Origin: Bacteroidota bacterium | GTDB lineage: Bacteria; Bacteroidota; Ignavibacteria; UBA10030; UBA8401 | Assembly: GCA_020052095.1 (NCBI GenBank) | Contig: JAGVPT010000151.1 | Coordinates: forward strand, 1 to 52,834 | Length of the DNA: 52,834 bases | Reading direction: 5' to 3' | Shown here: one piece after another, positions 7,976-16,631 of the stretch | How the letters are laid out: each line of letters starts with the position of its first letter | Position numbering within the stretch: the first letter of the stretch is position 1 | Program-made: the position numbers and the translations under genes | The notes under the pieces: model-generated | Database searches by the model: none | What the model saw: only the letters and a program-made list of their open reading frames with translations | What the model was told of the DNA's origin: nothing

Positions 7976-8266
7976 AAAAAACTCCTTGGTGTAATGAATT
8001 CAAATGCAGAAAAAATATCTGAGGAAGATGATGATGAAAGTATGTCAACTGGCTGCAAAATGCAAGAGTTTCATCCGTAAGATTTGCGCACACTCGTCCA
8101 CGATTTCGTTTTGAGCCCCTGCCCGAGAATATTCGTGAAATTACATTTTAAACTCGTATCGTTAGTTTAATAACGGCATTATGTGGAAACAGTCAAACAA
8201 AACTACATCACATTCTACTGATGTCAAGCTGTTTTTTCACACGGCATTTTTTTTCTCATTTTTTAC
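7976..8266. other. AT-rich intergenic region between two divergent genes
   Basis: Together with 8267-8532 this makes a 557-base gap between the acyl-CoA synthetase (left) and nrdJ (right). I find no tRNA, known riboswitch or believable ORF. A perfect palindrome CGTTAGTTTAATAACG lies near 8158-8175. A TTGACA on the minus strand near 8040 lacks a matching -10. Confidence 0.4.
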
Positions 8267-8295
8267 TTGACTTGTATGCCTTAAGCGGCTATATT
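8267..8295 (+). promoter_or_regulatory. Predicted sigma70-type promoter of nrdJ
   Basis: TTGACT (8267-8272), exactly 17 bases, then TATATT (8290-8295). Transcription would begin near 8302, giving nrdJ an unusually long leader of about 230 bases. The leader lacks a recognisable cobalamin-riboswitch B12 box. Confidence 0.6.
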
Positions 8296-8532
8296 CACAA
8301 CCAGTTAGCTATTGATTTCCCACCGGCATAGTTCATCCTAATAAGTGGTTTGAATATCTAGCGCCCGTTCTTTCTGAAACTCAGCAATTGTTGAAGATTT
8401 GGCGGGATTGGAACAGAAAATTCACCGGTATTGATATATAATTCGGGATGCGAGAATTTTTTGGAATGAGTCTTTTTTTCCAGAATGAGCATCTCAATAC
8501 ATCGTTTGGCAAATTTGGAGAGGAAGTAAGAC

Positions 8533-11295
8533 ATGGCAGAGAGCGACATCACGGTTGCGGAAAAAAAGGGGAGCGCACGCTCAGGAAATGGCGCCGCGGC
8601 AGGGCAGGGATTGACTATCCAGCGCTATTTCACAAAGCCTGGTGTTCATCCGTTTGACGAGATTGAATGGGAACTGCGTTCTGCCTCGATCTCTAATGAG
8701 AAAGGAGAGAAGATTTTTGAGCAGAAGAATGTCGAGATTCCCAAATCATGGTCGATGACTGCGACGAACGTTGTTGTGTCGAAGTACTTTCATGGTCTTA
8801 TTGGAACACCCGAGCGCGAGACGAGTGTACGGCAATTGGTGGATCGCGTCGCTAAGGCGACGTCTGTATGGGGACGGAAAGGGGGCTACTTTGCGTCCGA
8901 GGAAGATGGGAAGATCTTTTATAATGAGTTGACATACCTTCTGGTGAATCAATACATGGCGTTCAATAGTCCTGTCTGGTTTAACGTCGGTGTTGAAGAG
9001 AGGCCACAGTGTTCTGCGTGCTTTATCAATTCTGTTCAAGACACGATGGACTCCATTCTTGAACTTGCACGAACGGAAGGAAGACTCTTTAAGTTTGGTT
9101 CCGGCACAGGGTCGAACCTCTCGACACTCCGCTCGTCGAGAGAAAATCTTTCCGGAGGAGGAACAGCTTCCGGTCCCGTCTCTTTCATGAAGGGTTTCGA
9201 CGCCTTCGCCGGCGTCATTAAGTCCGGAGGCAAAACCCGCCGCGCTGCAAAGATGGTTATTCTCAATATCGACCACCCCGATGTTGTCGATTTCATTAAT
9301 TGCAAAGCGGAAGAAGAAAAGAAAGCATGGGCGTTGATCGAAGCAGGATATAACGGCGGCTTCAACGTGCCCGGGGGCGCATACGATTCGATAGCGTATC
9401 AAAACGCAAATCATTCCGTCCGCGTCACGGATGAATTTATGAAAGCGGCTCTCGAGGACAAAGAGTGGACGACGAAAGCAGTCCGAGGCGGCAAGGTGAT
9501 GGATACGTTCCGTGCGCGCGACCTTTTGCGCCAGACGGCGGAAGCGGCATGGCTCTGCGGCGATCCGGGAATGCAGTATGATACGACGATCAACAATTGG
9601 CATACATCGTCCGCGACAGCGCGCATCAATTCATCGAACCCGTGCAGTGAATACATGTACCTCGACGATTCTGCCTGCAATCTCGCGTCGCTCAATCTTA
9701 TGAAATTCAGAAAGAATAACGGCGAGTTGGATGTCGAGTCGTTCAAGCATGCAGTCGATATCACAATCACCGCGCAGGAAATCTTCGTCGACAATGCAAG
9801 TTATCCGACGCCGGCGATCGAGAAAAACAGTCACGATTTCCGTCCGCTCGGACTCGGCTACGCAAACCTCGGCGCACTGCTGATGGCACGCGGTCTTGCC
9901 TATGACAGCGATGCCGGCCGAGAATACGCCGCTGCAATCACATCGTTGATGTGCGGCCAGGCGTACAAACAATCTGCCCTCATTGCAAGAGAAATCGGGC
10001 CGTTCAGAGGCTTCGCGGCGAACCGGGAACCGATGTTGAATGTCATGAACAAACACGGCTTGTATGCGGATAGAATCAGCGACAATTATGTCCCGAATGA
10101 ACTCCTCTTGGCGTCAAGCCAAGTGTGGAAGGAAGCCATCGTTGTCGGCAAAGAGTTCGGCTTCCGTAACGGCCAGGCGACGGTGCTCGCTCCGACAGGC
10201 ACAATCGGCTTCATGATGGATTGTGATACGACCGGCGTCGAACCGGATATCGCGCTCGTGAAGTATAAAAAACTCGTCGGCGGCGGGATGATGAAAATTG
10301 TGAATCAGACAGTTCCCGAAGCCCTGAGAAAACTCGGGTACGACAGCGAGCAGATCGAACACATCGTGAAGTTTATCGAGAAGAACGATACCATTGAAGG
10401 GGCGCCATATTTGAAAGAGGAGCATCTTTCCGTATTCGACTGTGCGTTTAAGCCGGCGAAAGGGGAGCGTTCCATACAATATATGGGCCATATCAAGATG
10501 ATGTCGGCCGCGCAGCCATTCCTTTCCGGCGCGATATCAAAAACGGTGAACATGCCTACCGAAGTAACGCCCGACGAGATTATGCAAGCGTATATCGAAG
10601 CATGGAAACTCGGCTTGAAGTCGATCGCCGTCTACCGCGACGGCTGCAAGCGGACCCAGCCCCTCAGTACGTCGCTGGAGAAGGGCGATAAGCAGAAGGC
10701 ACGTCCCGCCCGGCGCCGGCGACTGCCCGATGAACGCCAGGCGATAACCCACAAATTCAGCATTGCGGGACATGAAGGTTACATCACTGTCGGACTCTAT
10801 GAAGATGAAACTCCGGGAGAAGTGTTCATTACAATGTCCAAGGAAGGTTCTACTATTTCCGGTATCATGGACGCGCTGGCAACCTCCGTTTCGCTCGCCT
10901 TGCAGTACGGAGTTCCGTTGAAAGTCCTCACGGACAAATTCACACATATGCGGTTCGAACCGTCCGGTTTCACCAACAACAAAGATATTCCTATTGCGAA
11001 ATCAATCTGCGATTATATTTTCCGATGGCTCGGAATGAAATTCCTACCGAAAGAAGAACAACCCGCGACGACCCTCGTTGCTGATTCGCCGATGCTTGAA
11101 AAGACCGATGCCGGAAATCGATCCCTTCGGGAAAAGCTCGAATTGAAACGTGCGTCGGCAATCGAATCGAATGAGAAGGTCATTTTCCAGACTCAGGCGG
11201 ACGCGCCGCCCTGTTCGGAGTGCGGAAGTATCATGATTCGATCGGGCAGTTGTTACAAATGTCTGCAGTGCGGATCGACAAGCGGATGCTCGTGA
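8533..11295 (+). CDS. nrdJ: Vitamin B12-dependent (class II) ribonucleotide reductase
   Basis: Reduces ribonucleotides to deoxyribonucleotides with adenosylcobalamin as radical source, working with or without oxygen. At 920 residues it matches the long class II form. The radical-site triad is visible as NPCSE (Asn369, Cys371, Glu373), with Cys382 soon after. An upstream pair, CSAC (160, 163), lies in the substrate-reducing barrel. The C-terminus carries a four-Cys zinc-ribbon-like tail, CSECGS and CYKCLQCGS, ending GCS. The ATG at 8533 follows GGAGAGGAAG. The gene stands alone, with its own promoter (8267) and terminator (11317). No nrdAB is seen in this window. Confidence 0.95.
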   Translation: MAESDITVAEKKGSARSGNGAAAGQGLTIQRYFTKPGVHPFDEIEWELRSASISNEKGEKIFEQKNVEIPKSWSMTATNVVVSKYFHGLIGTPERETSVRQLVDRVAKATSVWGRKGGYFASEEDGKIFYNELTYLLVNQYMAFNSPVWFNVGVEERPQCSACFINSVQDTMDSILELARTEGRLFKFGSGTGSNLSTLRSSRENLSGGGTASGPVSFMKGFDAFAGVIKSGGKTRRAAKMVILNIDHPDVVDFINCKAEEEKKAWALIEAGYNGGFNVPGGAYDSIAYQNANHSVRVTDEFMKAALEDKEWTTKAVRGGKVMDTFRARDLLRQTAEAAWLCGDPGMQYDTTINNWHTSSATARINSSNPCSEYMYLDDSACNLASLNLMKFRKNNGELDVESFKHAVDITITAQEIFVDNASYPTPAIEKNSHDFRPLGLGYANLGALLMARGLAYDSDAGREYAAAITSLMCGQAYKQSALIAREIGPFRGFAANREPMLNVMNKHGLYADRISDNYVPNELLLASSQVWKEAIVVGKEFGFRNGQATVLAPTGTIGFMMDCDTTGVEPDIALVKYKKLVGGGMMKIVNQTVPEALRKLGYDSEQIEHIVKFIEKNDTIEGAPYLKEEHLSVFDCAFKPAKGERSIQYMGHIKMMSAAQPFLSGAISKTVNMPTEVTPDEIMQAYIEAWKLGLKSIAVYRDGCKRTQPLSTSLEKGDKQKARPARRRRLPDERQAITHKFSIAGHEGYITVGLYEDETPGEVFITMSKEGSTISGIMDALATSVSLALQYGVPLKVLTDKFTHMRFEPSGFTNNKDIPIAKSICDYIFRWLGMKFLPKEEQPATTLVADSPMLEKTDAGNRSLREKLELKRASAIESNEKVIFQTQADAPPCSECGSIMIRSGSCYKCLQCGSTSGCS

Positions 11296-11316
11296 CAATC
11301 AACAATGGACAATAAG

Positions 11317-11347
11317 AAAACGCCGATGATCAATTCATCGGCGTTTT
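11317..11347 (+). terminator. Rho-independent terminator of nrdJ
   Basis: A 13-base perfect stem, AAAACGCCGATGA with TCATCGGCGTTTT, around a five-base loop, 22 bases after the nrdJ stop. The flanking A and T tracts make it potentially bidirectional. Confidence 0.85.
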
Positions 11348-11365
11348 GCTTTGCGGCTCCTCCCC

Positions 11366-11394
11366 TTGAAACTCACTCAAAAATTTTGCATAAT
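11366..11394 (+). promoter_or_regulatory. Predicted promoter of the his operon
   Basis: TTGAAA (11366-11371), 17 bases, CATAAT (11389-11394), about 55 bases upstream of the hisB start. No His-rich leader peptide was seen in the short leader. Confidence 0.45.
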
Positions 11395-11450
11395 TACCTA
11401 CGGGACGTTCGGATGAACGTCCTTATTTTTTCCTCTACGAAAAGAAAACT

Positions 11451-12035
11451 ATGCGCAGCGCAACGATCCAACGCAAAACCAAAGAGACGAACATCTCCGT
11501 GACACTGGAGATAGATGGGAGCGGGAAGTATTCCATCTCGACCGGCGTCGGATTTCTTGATCACATGCTCGAGCTGTTTACGAAGCACGGCATGTTCAAC
11601 CTCCAACTGAAATGCAAGGGCGATCTCCATGTGGACGATCACCACACTACGGAAGATGTCGCCATTGCACTCGGGAAGGCGTTCGACAAGGCTCTGAAAG
11701 AGAGGGCAGGAATTTCACGCTACGGCTCAGCATATGTTCCCATGGATGAATCGCTGGCGCGCTGCGTAGTTGATCTCGGCGGGCGCTCGGCATTGGTGTT
11801 CAAAGCAGACTTCAACAGAAAAAAAGTCGGCGATCTTTCCACCGAGATGATCAAGCACTTCTTTCAGTCGTTCGCCGAGAATGTCAAAGCAAACGTCCAT
11901 ATCGAAGTTTTGTACGGCGTCAACACGCATCACAAAATTGAGGCATTGTTCAAGGCGCTTGCGCGGGCGATGTGTATTGCGTGTGAGAAGGACGCGAGGG
12001 TGAAAGGTGTGCTCTCGACTAAAGGAAGACTGTAG
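11451..12035 (+). CDS. hisB: Imidazoleglycerol-phosphate dehydratase
   Basis: Dehydrates imidazole-glycerol phosphate to imidazole-acetol phosphate, the sixth committed step of histidine synthesis. It is monofunctional (194 residues) and lacks the HisN-type phosphatase domain of the enterobacterial fusion. The manganese-binding repeats are visible: FLDHMLELFTKHG, DDHHTTEDVAIALG and the second half GVNTHHKIEALFKALARA. It is the first gene of a hisB-H-A-F-I run. A heptad inverted-repeat element occupies the 99-base gap to hisH. Confidence 0.96.
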   Translation: MRSATIQRKTKETNISVTLEIDGSGKYSISTGVGFLDHMLELFTKHGMFNLQLKCKGDLHVDDHHTTEDVAIALGKAFDKALKERAGISRYGSAYVPMDESLARCVVDLGGRSALVFKADFNRKKVGDLSTEMIKHFFQSFAENVKANVHIEVLYGVNTHHKIEALFKALARAMCIACEKDARVKGVLSTKGRL

Positions 12036-12046
12036 TTAACGCATGA

Positions 12047-12125
12047 GTTAAAAGTGAAAAGTTAAAAGTGAAAATTAATCCGGTCGTCTCATTGCTCTTT
12101 TAACTTTTCACTTAAAACTTTTAAC
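12047..12125. repeat. Heptad inverted-repeat element between hisB and hisH
   Basis: The left arm (12047-12074) is four exact seven-base units alternating GTTAAAA and GTGAAAA. The right arm (12098-12125) is four units, TTTTAAC, TTTTCAC, TTAAAAC and again TTTTAAC, almost perfectly complementary to the left arm. The centre is 23 bases. Transcribed within the his operon, it could form a 28-base-pair hairpin immediately upstream of hisH. It has no ORF. Confidence 0.8.
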
Positions 12126-12134
12126 TGTTGTTCC

Positions 12135-12731
12135 ATGATTGGTATCATCGATTACAAACTGAACAACCTCCGCTCCGTCCAGAAAGCCTTTGAAAAAGTT
12201 GGGGCGGTCTCGTTTATTTCGAGCGATCCGAAAGAGCTCGCGCGTTCGGACAAACTTGTGCTGCCGGGAGTCGGAGCGTTCGGGAAGGCGATGGAGAATA
12301 TTTACTCGCTCAATCTTGAAGAAACGATCCGAGCCCATGTCGCAGACGGTAAGCCCCTCATCGGCATTTGCCTTGGCATGCAGCTTCTTTTTACACGGAG
12401 TTATGAGAACGGAGCGCACAACGGCTTGAATTTCATTAACGGAGAGGTCAAACTGTTTCCGAGTTCCGTGAAGGTTCCGCATATCGGATGGAATCAGGTC
12501 GAGATACGGCGGCAATCGAAGATTCTCACATCCGTAGTAAACAACAGTTTTGTCTATTTTGTCCACTCCTATTATACGGAACCGAAGGAGAACGTTACCC
12601 TGACAACGACTGAGTACGGTTTTCATTTTGCATCCGTCGTTCAACGTGAAAATGTGTTCGGCATTCAATTTCATCCGGAAAAGAGCCAAGTTGCGGGTCT
12701 TCAAATGCTGAAAAACTTCTCAGAACTATAA
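12135..12731 (+). CDS. hisH: Imidazole glycerol phosphate synthase, glutaminase subunit
   Basis: Class I glutamine amidotransferase that supplies ammonia to HisF (198 residues). The catalytic triad is visible: Cys79 in GICLGMQLLF, and His180 and Glu182 in FHPEKSQ. The oxyanion region LPGVGAFG is also present. Its ATG follows the right arm of a heptad repeat by only nine bases, so the ribosome site is poor and translation could depend on how that hairpin folds. It is followed five bases later by hisA. Confidence 0.96.
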   Translation: MIGIIDYKLNNLRSVQKAFEKVGAVSFISSDPKELARSDKLVLPGVGAFGKAMENIYSLNLEETIRAHVADGKPLIGICLGMQLLFTRSYENGAHNGLNFINGEVKLFPSSVKVPHIGWNQVEIRRQSKILTSVVNNSFVYFVHSYYTEPKENVTLTTTEYGFHFASVVQRENVFGIQFHPEKSQVAGLQMLKNFSEL

Positions 12732-12736
12732 ATTTC

Positions 12737-13501
12737 ATGATCCTAATATTTCCCGCTATCGACATCAAAAATGGAAAATGTGTCCGGCTGGTCCAAGGAG
12801 AGCCGGGCACGGAGAAAATCTATTCGGATGATCCGGCGAAAATGGCGATTCTCTGGCGGGGTGAAAATGCAAAGACGCTGCACGTGGTCGATCTCGACGG
12901 CGCCTTCCAGGGACACCTGAAAAACCTTGAAGCAATACGAAGAGTTGTCGATGCGGTCGATATTCCGATTCAACTGGGGGGCGGAATCAGAACATACGAA
13001 GAAGTAAAACAACTCTTTGAGATCGGAATTTACCGCGTCGTATTGGGGACCGCGGCAATTGAAGATCCCGAGCTGGTAAGGCGTGTGATAAAGGATTTTG
13101 GGATCAGAAAGGTCGCGGTCGGTATCGATGCGAAGAACGGCGTCGTGATGACGCAGGGATGGAAGCACGATTCAGGGGTCGACGCGATTTCACTTGCGTT
13201 GACAATGAAGGAGTTAGGCGTCTGCAGGATTGTCTACACCGATATCGCGCGGGATGGAATGATGTCCGGCCCAAACTTCGACGCGATAAAAGAGATGGCA
13301 GTGAAGACGAGTATAAAGATAACCGCTTCTGGCGGCGTCTCGTGCTTCAAAGACCTGATCAGGATGCAGGAACTGGAAAAATTTGGTGTCGATTCGGTTA
13401 TCGTGGGAAAGGCTTTGTATGAAAATAGATTCCCGTGCCAGGCGCTTTGGCGGATGAACGAAAAGGAACTTGAAGACCTCGGTCCGACGAGGCGAATTTA
13501 A
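12737..13501 (+). CDS. hisA: ProFAR isomerase (HisA)
   Basis: The (beta/alpha)8-barrel isomerase converting ProFAR to PRFAR in histidine synthesis (254 residues). The two catalytic aspartates are in PAIDIKNGKCVRL (Asp9) and TDIARDGMM. The half-barrel phosphate loops LGGGIRTYEE and ASGGVSCFKD are present. The C-terminus has a tail of about 15 residues, rich in charge (KELEDLGPTRRI), slightly longer than typical. It lies between hisH and hisF, with a heptad element in the downstream gap. Confidence 0.95.
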   Translation: MILIFPAIDIKNGKCVRLVQGEPGTEKIYSDDPAKMAILWRGENAKTLHVVDLDGAFQGHLKNLEAIRRVVDAVDIPIQLGGGIRTYEEVKQLFEIGIYRVVLGTAAIEDPELVRRVIKDFGIRKVAVGIDAKNGVVMTQGWKHDSGVDAISLALTMKELGVCRIVYTDIARDGMMSGPNFDAIKEMAVKTSIKITASGGVSCFKDLIRMQELEKFGVDSVIVGKALYENRFPCQALWRMNEKELEDLGPTRRI

Positions 13502-13503
13502 AC

Positions 13504-13595
13504 AATGACCAATGATCAATGAGTAATGGGCAACGGGAAGAACATTCTCAATTCATCACCCATTATTCATCACCCATTATTCATTACTCATTAAG
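13504..13595. repeat. Heptad inverted-repeat element between hisA and hisF
   Basis: The left arm (13504-13531) has four seven-base units of the form AATGNNN, for example AATGACC and AATGATC. The right arm (13554-13595) has six units of the form CATNNNN, with CATCACC and CATTATT alternating, then CATTACT. The arms are partly complementary. The right arm ends three bases before the hisF start codon, so it covers the hisF ribosome-binding region. Confidence 0.8.
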
Positions 13596-13598
13596 AAA

Positions 13599-14360
13599 GT
13601 GTTGGCGAAGAGAATCATACCGTGTTTGGATGTCGACAAAGGCCGTGTGGTCAAGGGCGTGAACTTTGTCGGCCTTGTGGATGCCGGCGATCCTGTCGTG
13701 CAAGCGAAATTCTATGATGGCGAAGGTGCCGACGAACTTGTTTTTCTCGATATCACCGCTTCGTCGGACAACAGAGCAACGATGCTCGACGTAGTGCGAC
13801 GAACCGCTGAAGAAGTCTTCATTCCATTCACCATCGGCGGCGGGATACGATCTGTGGAGGATATGCGAGAGATTCTCCGCAGCGGTGCGGACAAGATCAG
13901 CATCAATACTGCCGCAGTCAAAAATCCCGCACTCGTTTCGGAAGGGGCTGAACGTTTCGGTGTGCAGTGTATCGTCGTAGCCATAGATGTAAAGCAGGTT
14001 CCCTCAGCACACAATTGGAAAGTGTATATCAACGGCGGGCGGACGGAAACGGAACTCGACGCAGTCGAGTGGGCGCGAAAAGCAGAGTCTCTCGGCGCCG
14101 GCGAAATTCTTCTCACGAGCATGGATCGCGATGGGACGAAGGACGGTTATGACATTGCGCTTCTGCGTGCAATCACTTCCGTTGTGAAAATTCCTGTCAT
14201 CGCCAGCGGCGGCGCAGGGACTCTTGAGCATTTCCATTCTGCCCTTCACGAAGGACGCGCCGACGCGGTTCTGGCAGCGTCGATCTTTCATTTCCGAGAG
14301 TACACGATCAGGCAAGCGAAGGAATATTTGTTATCGAAAAATGTCCTCGTACGAAATTGA
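13599..14360 (+). CDS. hisF: Imidazole glycerol phosphate synthase, cyclase subunit
   Basis: Partner of HisH; it closes the imidazole ring of PRFAR using ammonia and yields IGP and AICAR. It is a 253-residue (beta/alpha)8 barrel with catalytic aspartates at Asp11 ([17 protein letters not shown]) and Asp130 (VVAID), and with [12 protein letters not shown] later. The start is a GTG at 13599 giving [12 protein letters not shown], the family norm. No Shine-Dalgarno sequence is visible because a heptad repeat occupies the upstream bases. Confidence 0.96.
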   Translation: MLAKRIIPCLDVDKGRVVKGVNFVGLVDAGDPVVQAKFYDGEGADELVFLDITASSDNRATMLDVVRRTAEEVFIPFTIGGGIRSVEDMREILRSGADKISINTAAVKNPALVSEGAERFGVQCIVVAIDVKQVPSAHNWKVYINGGRTETELDAVEWARKAESLGAGEILLTSMDRDGTKDGYDIALLRAITSVVKIPVIASGGAGTLEHFHSALHEGRADAVLAASIFHFREYTIRQAKEYLLSKNVLVRN

Positions 14361-14390
14361 ACTGTTCATCGCAGAGGCGCTGAGAAGAAT

Positions 14391-14780
14391 ATGAATATAC
14401 TGGACCAACTGAAATTCGATTCACAGGGGCTCATCGCTGCTATTGCGCAGGATGAGAACTCGGGGGCGGTATTAATGATGGCATGGATGAACAAAGAAAG
14501 CCTGCGAGTGACTATTGAAACTCGGCGGGCGACGTACTGGAGTCGATCGAGAAAAAAACTCTGGGCCAAAGGGGAAGAGTCGGGAAATATTCAGGAAGTC
14601 AGATCGGTTTACGTCGACTGCGATGGCGACGCTGTCCTGTTGAAGGTGCACCAGGTCGGCGGTGCAGCGTGCCATACCGGACATAGAAGCTGCTTCTATC
14701 GCGAAGTTGTCGACGCCGGGAAGGGTTTTAAGGAATCGGGGGAGATCCTGTTCAATCCGGACAACGTGTACAGGAAATAG
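14391..14780 (+). CDS. hisI: Phosphoribosyl-AMP cyclohydrolase
   Basis: Opens the purine ring of PR-AMP in histidine synthesis; zinc- and magnesium-dependent. It has 129 residues and is the cyclohydrolase only, with no HisE pyrophosphohydrolase domain fused. Key motifs are [30 protein letters not shown], the metal site [12 protein letters not shown], and the zinc cysteines in [15 protein letters not shown]. It is the last his gene here; hisG, hisD, hisC and hisE must lie elsewhere. The next gene begins three bases downstream. Confidence 0.96.
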   Translation: MNILDQLKFDSQGLIAAIAQDENSGAVLMMAWMNKESLRVTIETRRATYWSRSRKKLWAKGEESGNIQEVRSVYVDCDGDAVLLKVHQVGGAACHTGHRSCFYREVVDAGKGFKESGEILFNPDNVYRK

Positions 14781-14783
14781 AAA

Positions 14784-15707
14784 ATGAAATTCACTGTCAT
14801 CGGGCATCTTTGTTTAGATGTTATCCATCACCCGGACGGGACGGAGACGAAGAGCTACGGCGGGATTTATTTTGCCGTTGCCGCGTTGGCGAACATTGCA
14901 TCGAAGGACGACGTCATTTATCCCGTATTCGGTGCCGGTGAAGGGGAGTTCGAAACAGTGAAGCAAATTTTTTCGCGATATTCCAATGTTGACTCTGAAG
15001 GAGTATATCAAATCGCAGGAGAAACAAACCACGTCCATCTTTTTTACGGGGACAAAGGGACGAGGACCGAGTGTTCAAAACATATTGCACCGCCGATTCC
15101 ATTCCCGCGGATTGAACCGTATCTTTCGGTTCATGGGATTCTCCTCAACATGATATCAGGAACGGATATTACGCTGGACACGCTCGATCAGATCCGTCTC
15201 TCGGTGAGATCGAAGAACACTCCGATTCACCTCGACGTTCACAGCCTGACGCTCGGCGTCAATTCCGATGCTACGAGGTTTCGGCGGGCAGTATCGGAAT
15301 GGCGGCGATGGTGCTTCATGATTAACTCAGTGCAAATGAACGAGGAGGAGGCTGCCGGTCTCACGATCGAGAAATATGACGAGGAGTCCTTTGCAAAACA
15401 GATGCTGCCGTTGATGGTTAACGCATTGTTCATTACCCGCGGCGCGAGAGGTGCGACGGTGTTTCAACAAGAGCACAAACATTTGATACGAAAGGATATT
15501 CCCGGCATCGCAGCCGGCTCAACAGACCCGACAGGGTGCGGCGATGTGTTCGGCTCTGCTTTTTTCTATCAATATTGCCGGACGAAAAATTTTGACAGGG
15601 CGGCTGAGTTTGCCAATCAGGTCGCCGCGGCGAACAGCACATTCGCCGGTTCGGGGAGCATTGACGAGCTCTCTCGATTCAAAGCATCGAACGGAAATGG
15701 AAAATGA
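14784..15707 (+). CDS. PfkB/ribokinase-family carbohydrate kinase
   Basis: A 307-residue sugar-kinase-fold protein. The C-terminal PfkB signature DPTGCGDVFGSAFF (from residue 248) contains the catalytic base Asp254 and the anion-hole glycines. The N-terminus MKFTVIGHLCLDVI is the usual first strand. The substrate cannot be told from sequence; the central region is divergent from ribokinase and fructokinase. It begins three bases after hisI and overlaps the following reductase gene by four bases (ATGA). The three genes are probably co-transcribed, and the coupling hints that kinase and reductase work on nucleotide- or deoxy-sugar metabolism. Confidence 0.8.
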   Translation: MKFTVIGHLCLDVIHHPDGTETKSYGGIYFAVAALANIASKDDVIYPVFGAGEGEFETVKQIFSRYSNVDSEGVYQIAGETNHVHLFYGDKGTRTECSKHIAPPIPFPRIEPYLSVHGILLNMISGTDITLDTLDQIRLSVRSKNTPIHLDVHSLTLGVNSDATRFRRAVSEWRRWCFMINSVQMNEEEAAGLTIEKYDEESFAKQMLPLMVNALFITRGARGATVFQQEHKHLIRKDIPGIAAGSTDPTGCGDVFGSAFFYQYCRTKNFDRAAEFANQVAAANSTFAGSGSIDELSRFKASNGNGK

Positions 15708-16615
15708 AACGCATCCTCATTTGCGGCAGCAATGGTTTACTGGGACAGCGTTTGGCTATGATGCTGGGCCACGAGACTGAGTATGAAGTGCTCAATACGT
15801 CCTACCACAGGTCGTTTGTGCTCGACAATCATTTTTTTGACTACACACAACTTGACGTCACAAACAAAAGCGATGTGAAGAGTCTCATCACAAGTTTTCG
15901 TCCGGACATCATCATCAACGGGGCGGCGATGACGAACGTCGACGCGTGTGAAACGCAGCGGGAACTTGCGTGGAAGGTGAACGTCATGGGTGTCGAGAAT
16001 CTGGTCGAAGTCTCCCGGCGAATCGACTGCACACTATTTCATCTTTCGACGGATTATGTGTTCGACGGAAAGAACGGTCCGTATAAAGAAAGCGACCGAG
16101 TGAATCCGATCAATTATTACGGGAAGACAAAGCTGGCAGGAGAGAACGCAATTCTGGCCGGCGGAATTTCTTCCACAATTATTCGGACAATCGTTGTCTA
16201 CGGAACCGGCATCAACGTGAAGAATAATTTCGCGCTTTGGGTCGTCAACAGACTGCGAGCGGGTGAGGCTATCCGCTGCGTCGAAGACCAAATTGCCAAT
16301 CCGACACACGTGAGCGATCTCTCGGCCGGCATCCTCAAGGCGATCGAGCGCGAGCGTACAGGCCTGTATCATATCTGCGGCGCGGATGCAGTCAGCCGGT
16401 ACGAGTTTGCCATGAAAGTTGCCGAAGTATTCGGGCTCGATGCCTCACTGATCGAGGGTGTAAAATCCGACACGTTCCGACAGACCGCGCCCCGGCCGAT
16501 GATGACAGGGTTCATTACCTCGAAAGCTCAAAGCGAACTCGATTTTCATCCGATGACTGCGACCGAAGGACTCGAAACGCTAAAACGAGAATTGCTACAC
16601 TTGACTTTGAATTGA
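15704..16615 (+). CDS. RmlD-like NAD(P)-dependent sugar reductase
   Basis: A 303-residue extended short-chain dehydrogenase of the RmlD (dTDP-4-dehydrorhamnose reductase) group. It has the glycine motif GSNGLLGQRL (residues 8-17), STDYVFDG (about 115-122), and the catalytic YxxxK as Tyr139-Lys143 in NYYGKTKLAGE. RmlD reduces dTDP-4-keto-rhamnose in O-antigen precursor synthesis. However, no rmlA, B or C is nearby, so the exact substrate is open. It is translationally coupled (ATGA overlap) to the upstream PfkB-type kinase. Confidence 0.8.
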   Translation: MKRILICGSNGLLGQRLAMMLGHETEYEVLNTSYHRSFVLDNHFFDYTQLDVTNKSDVKSLITSFRPDIIINGAAMTNVDACETQRELAWKVNVMGVENLVEVSRRIDCTLFHLSTDYVFDGKNGPYKESDRVNPINYYGKTKLAGENAILAGGISSTIIRTIVVYGTGINVKNNFALWVVNRLRAGEAIRCVEDQIANPTHVSDLSAGILKAIERERTGLYHICGADAVSRYEFAMKVAEVFGLDASLIEGVKSDTFRQTAPRPMMTGFITSKAQSELDFHPMTATEGLETLKRELLHLTLN

Positions 16616-16631
16616 TAGGAGAATGGGAGCA

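Noticed and set aside
8030-8050. A minus-strand TTGACA as promoter of the acyl-CoA synthetase
   Set aside because: No acceptable -10 hexamer lies 16 to 18 bases downstream.
8296-8532. A cobalamin riboswitch before nrdJ
   Set aside because: The conserved B12-box word GCCACTG and a matching helix arrangement were not found.
8358-8552. A 64-codon frame on the minus strand across the nrdJ leader
   Set aside because: It covers the nrdJ ribosome site and start and has a low-complexity, unconvincing composition.
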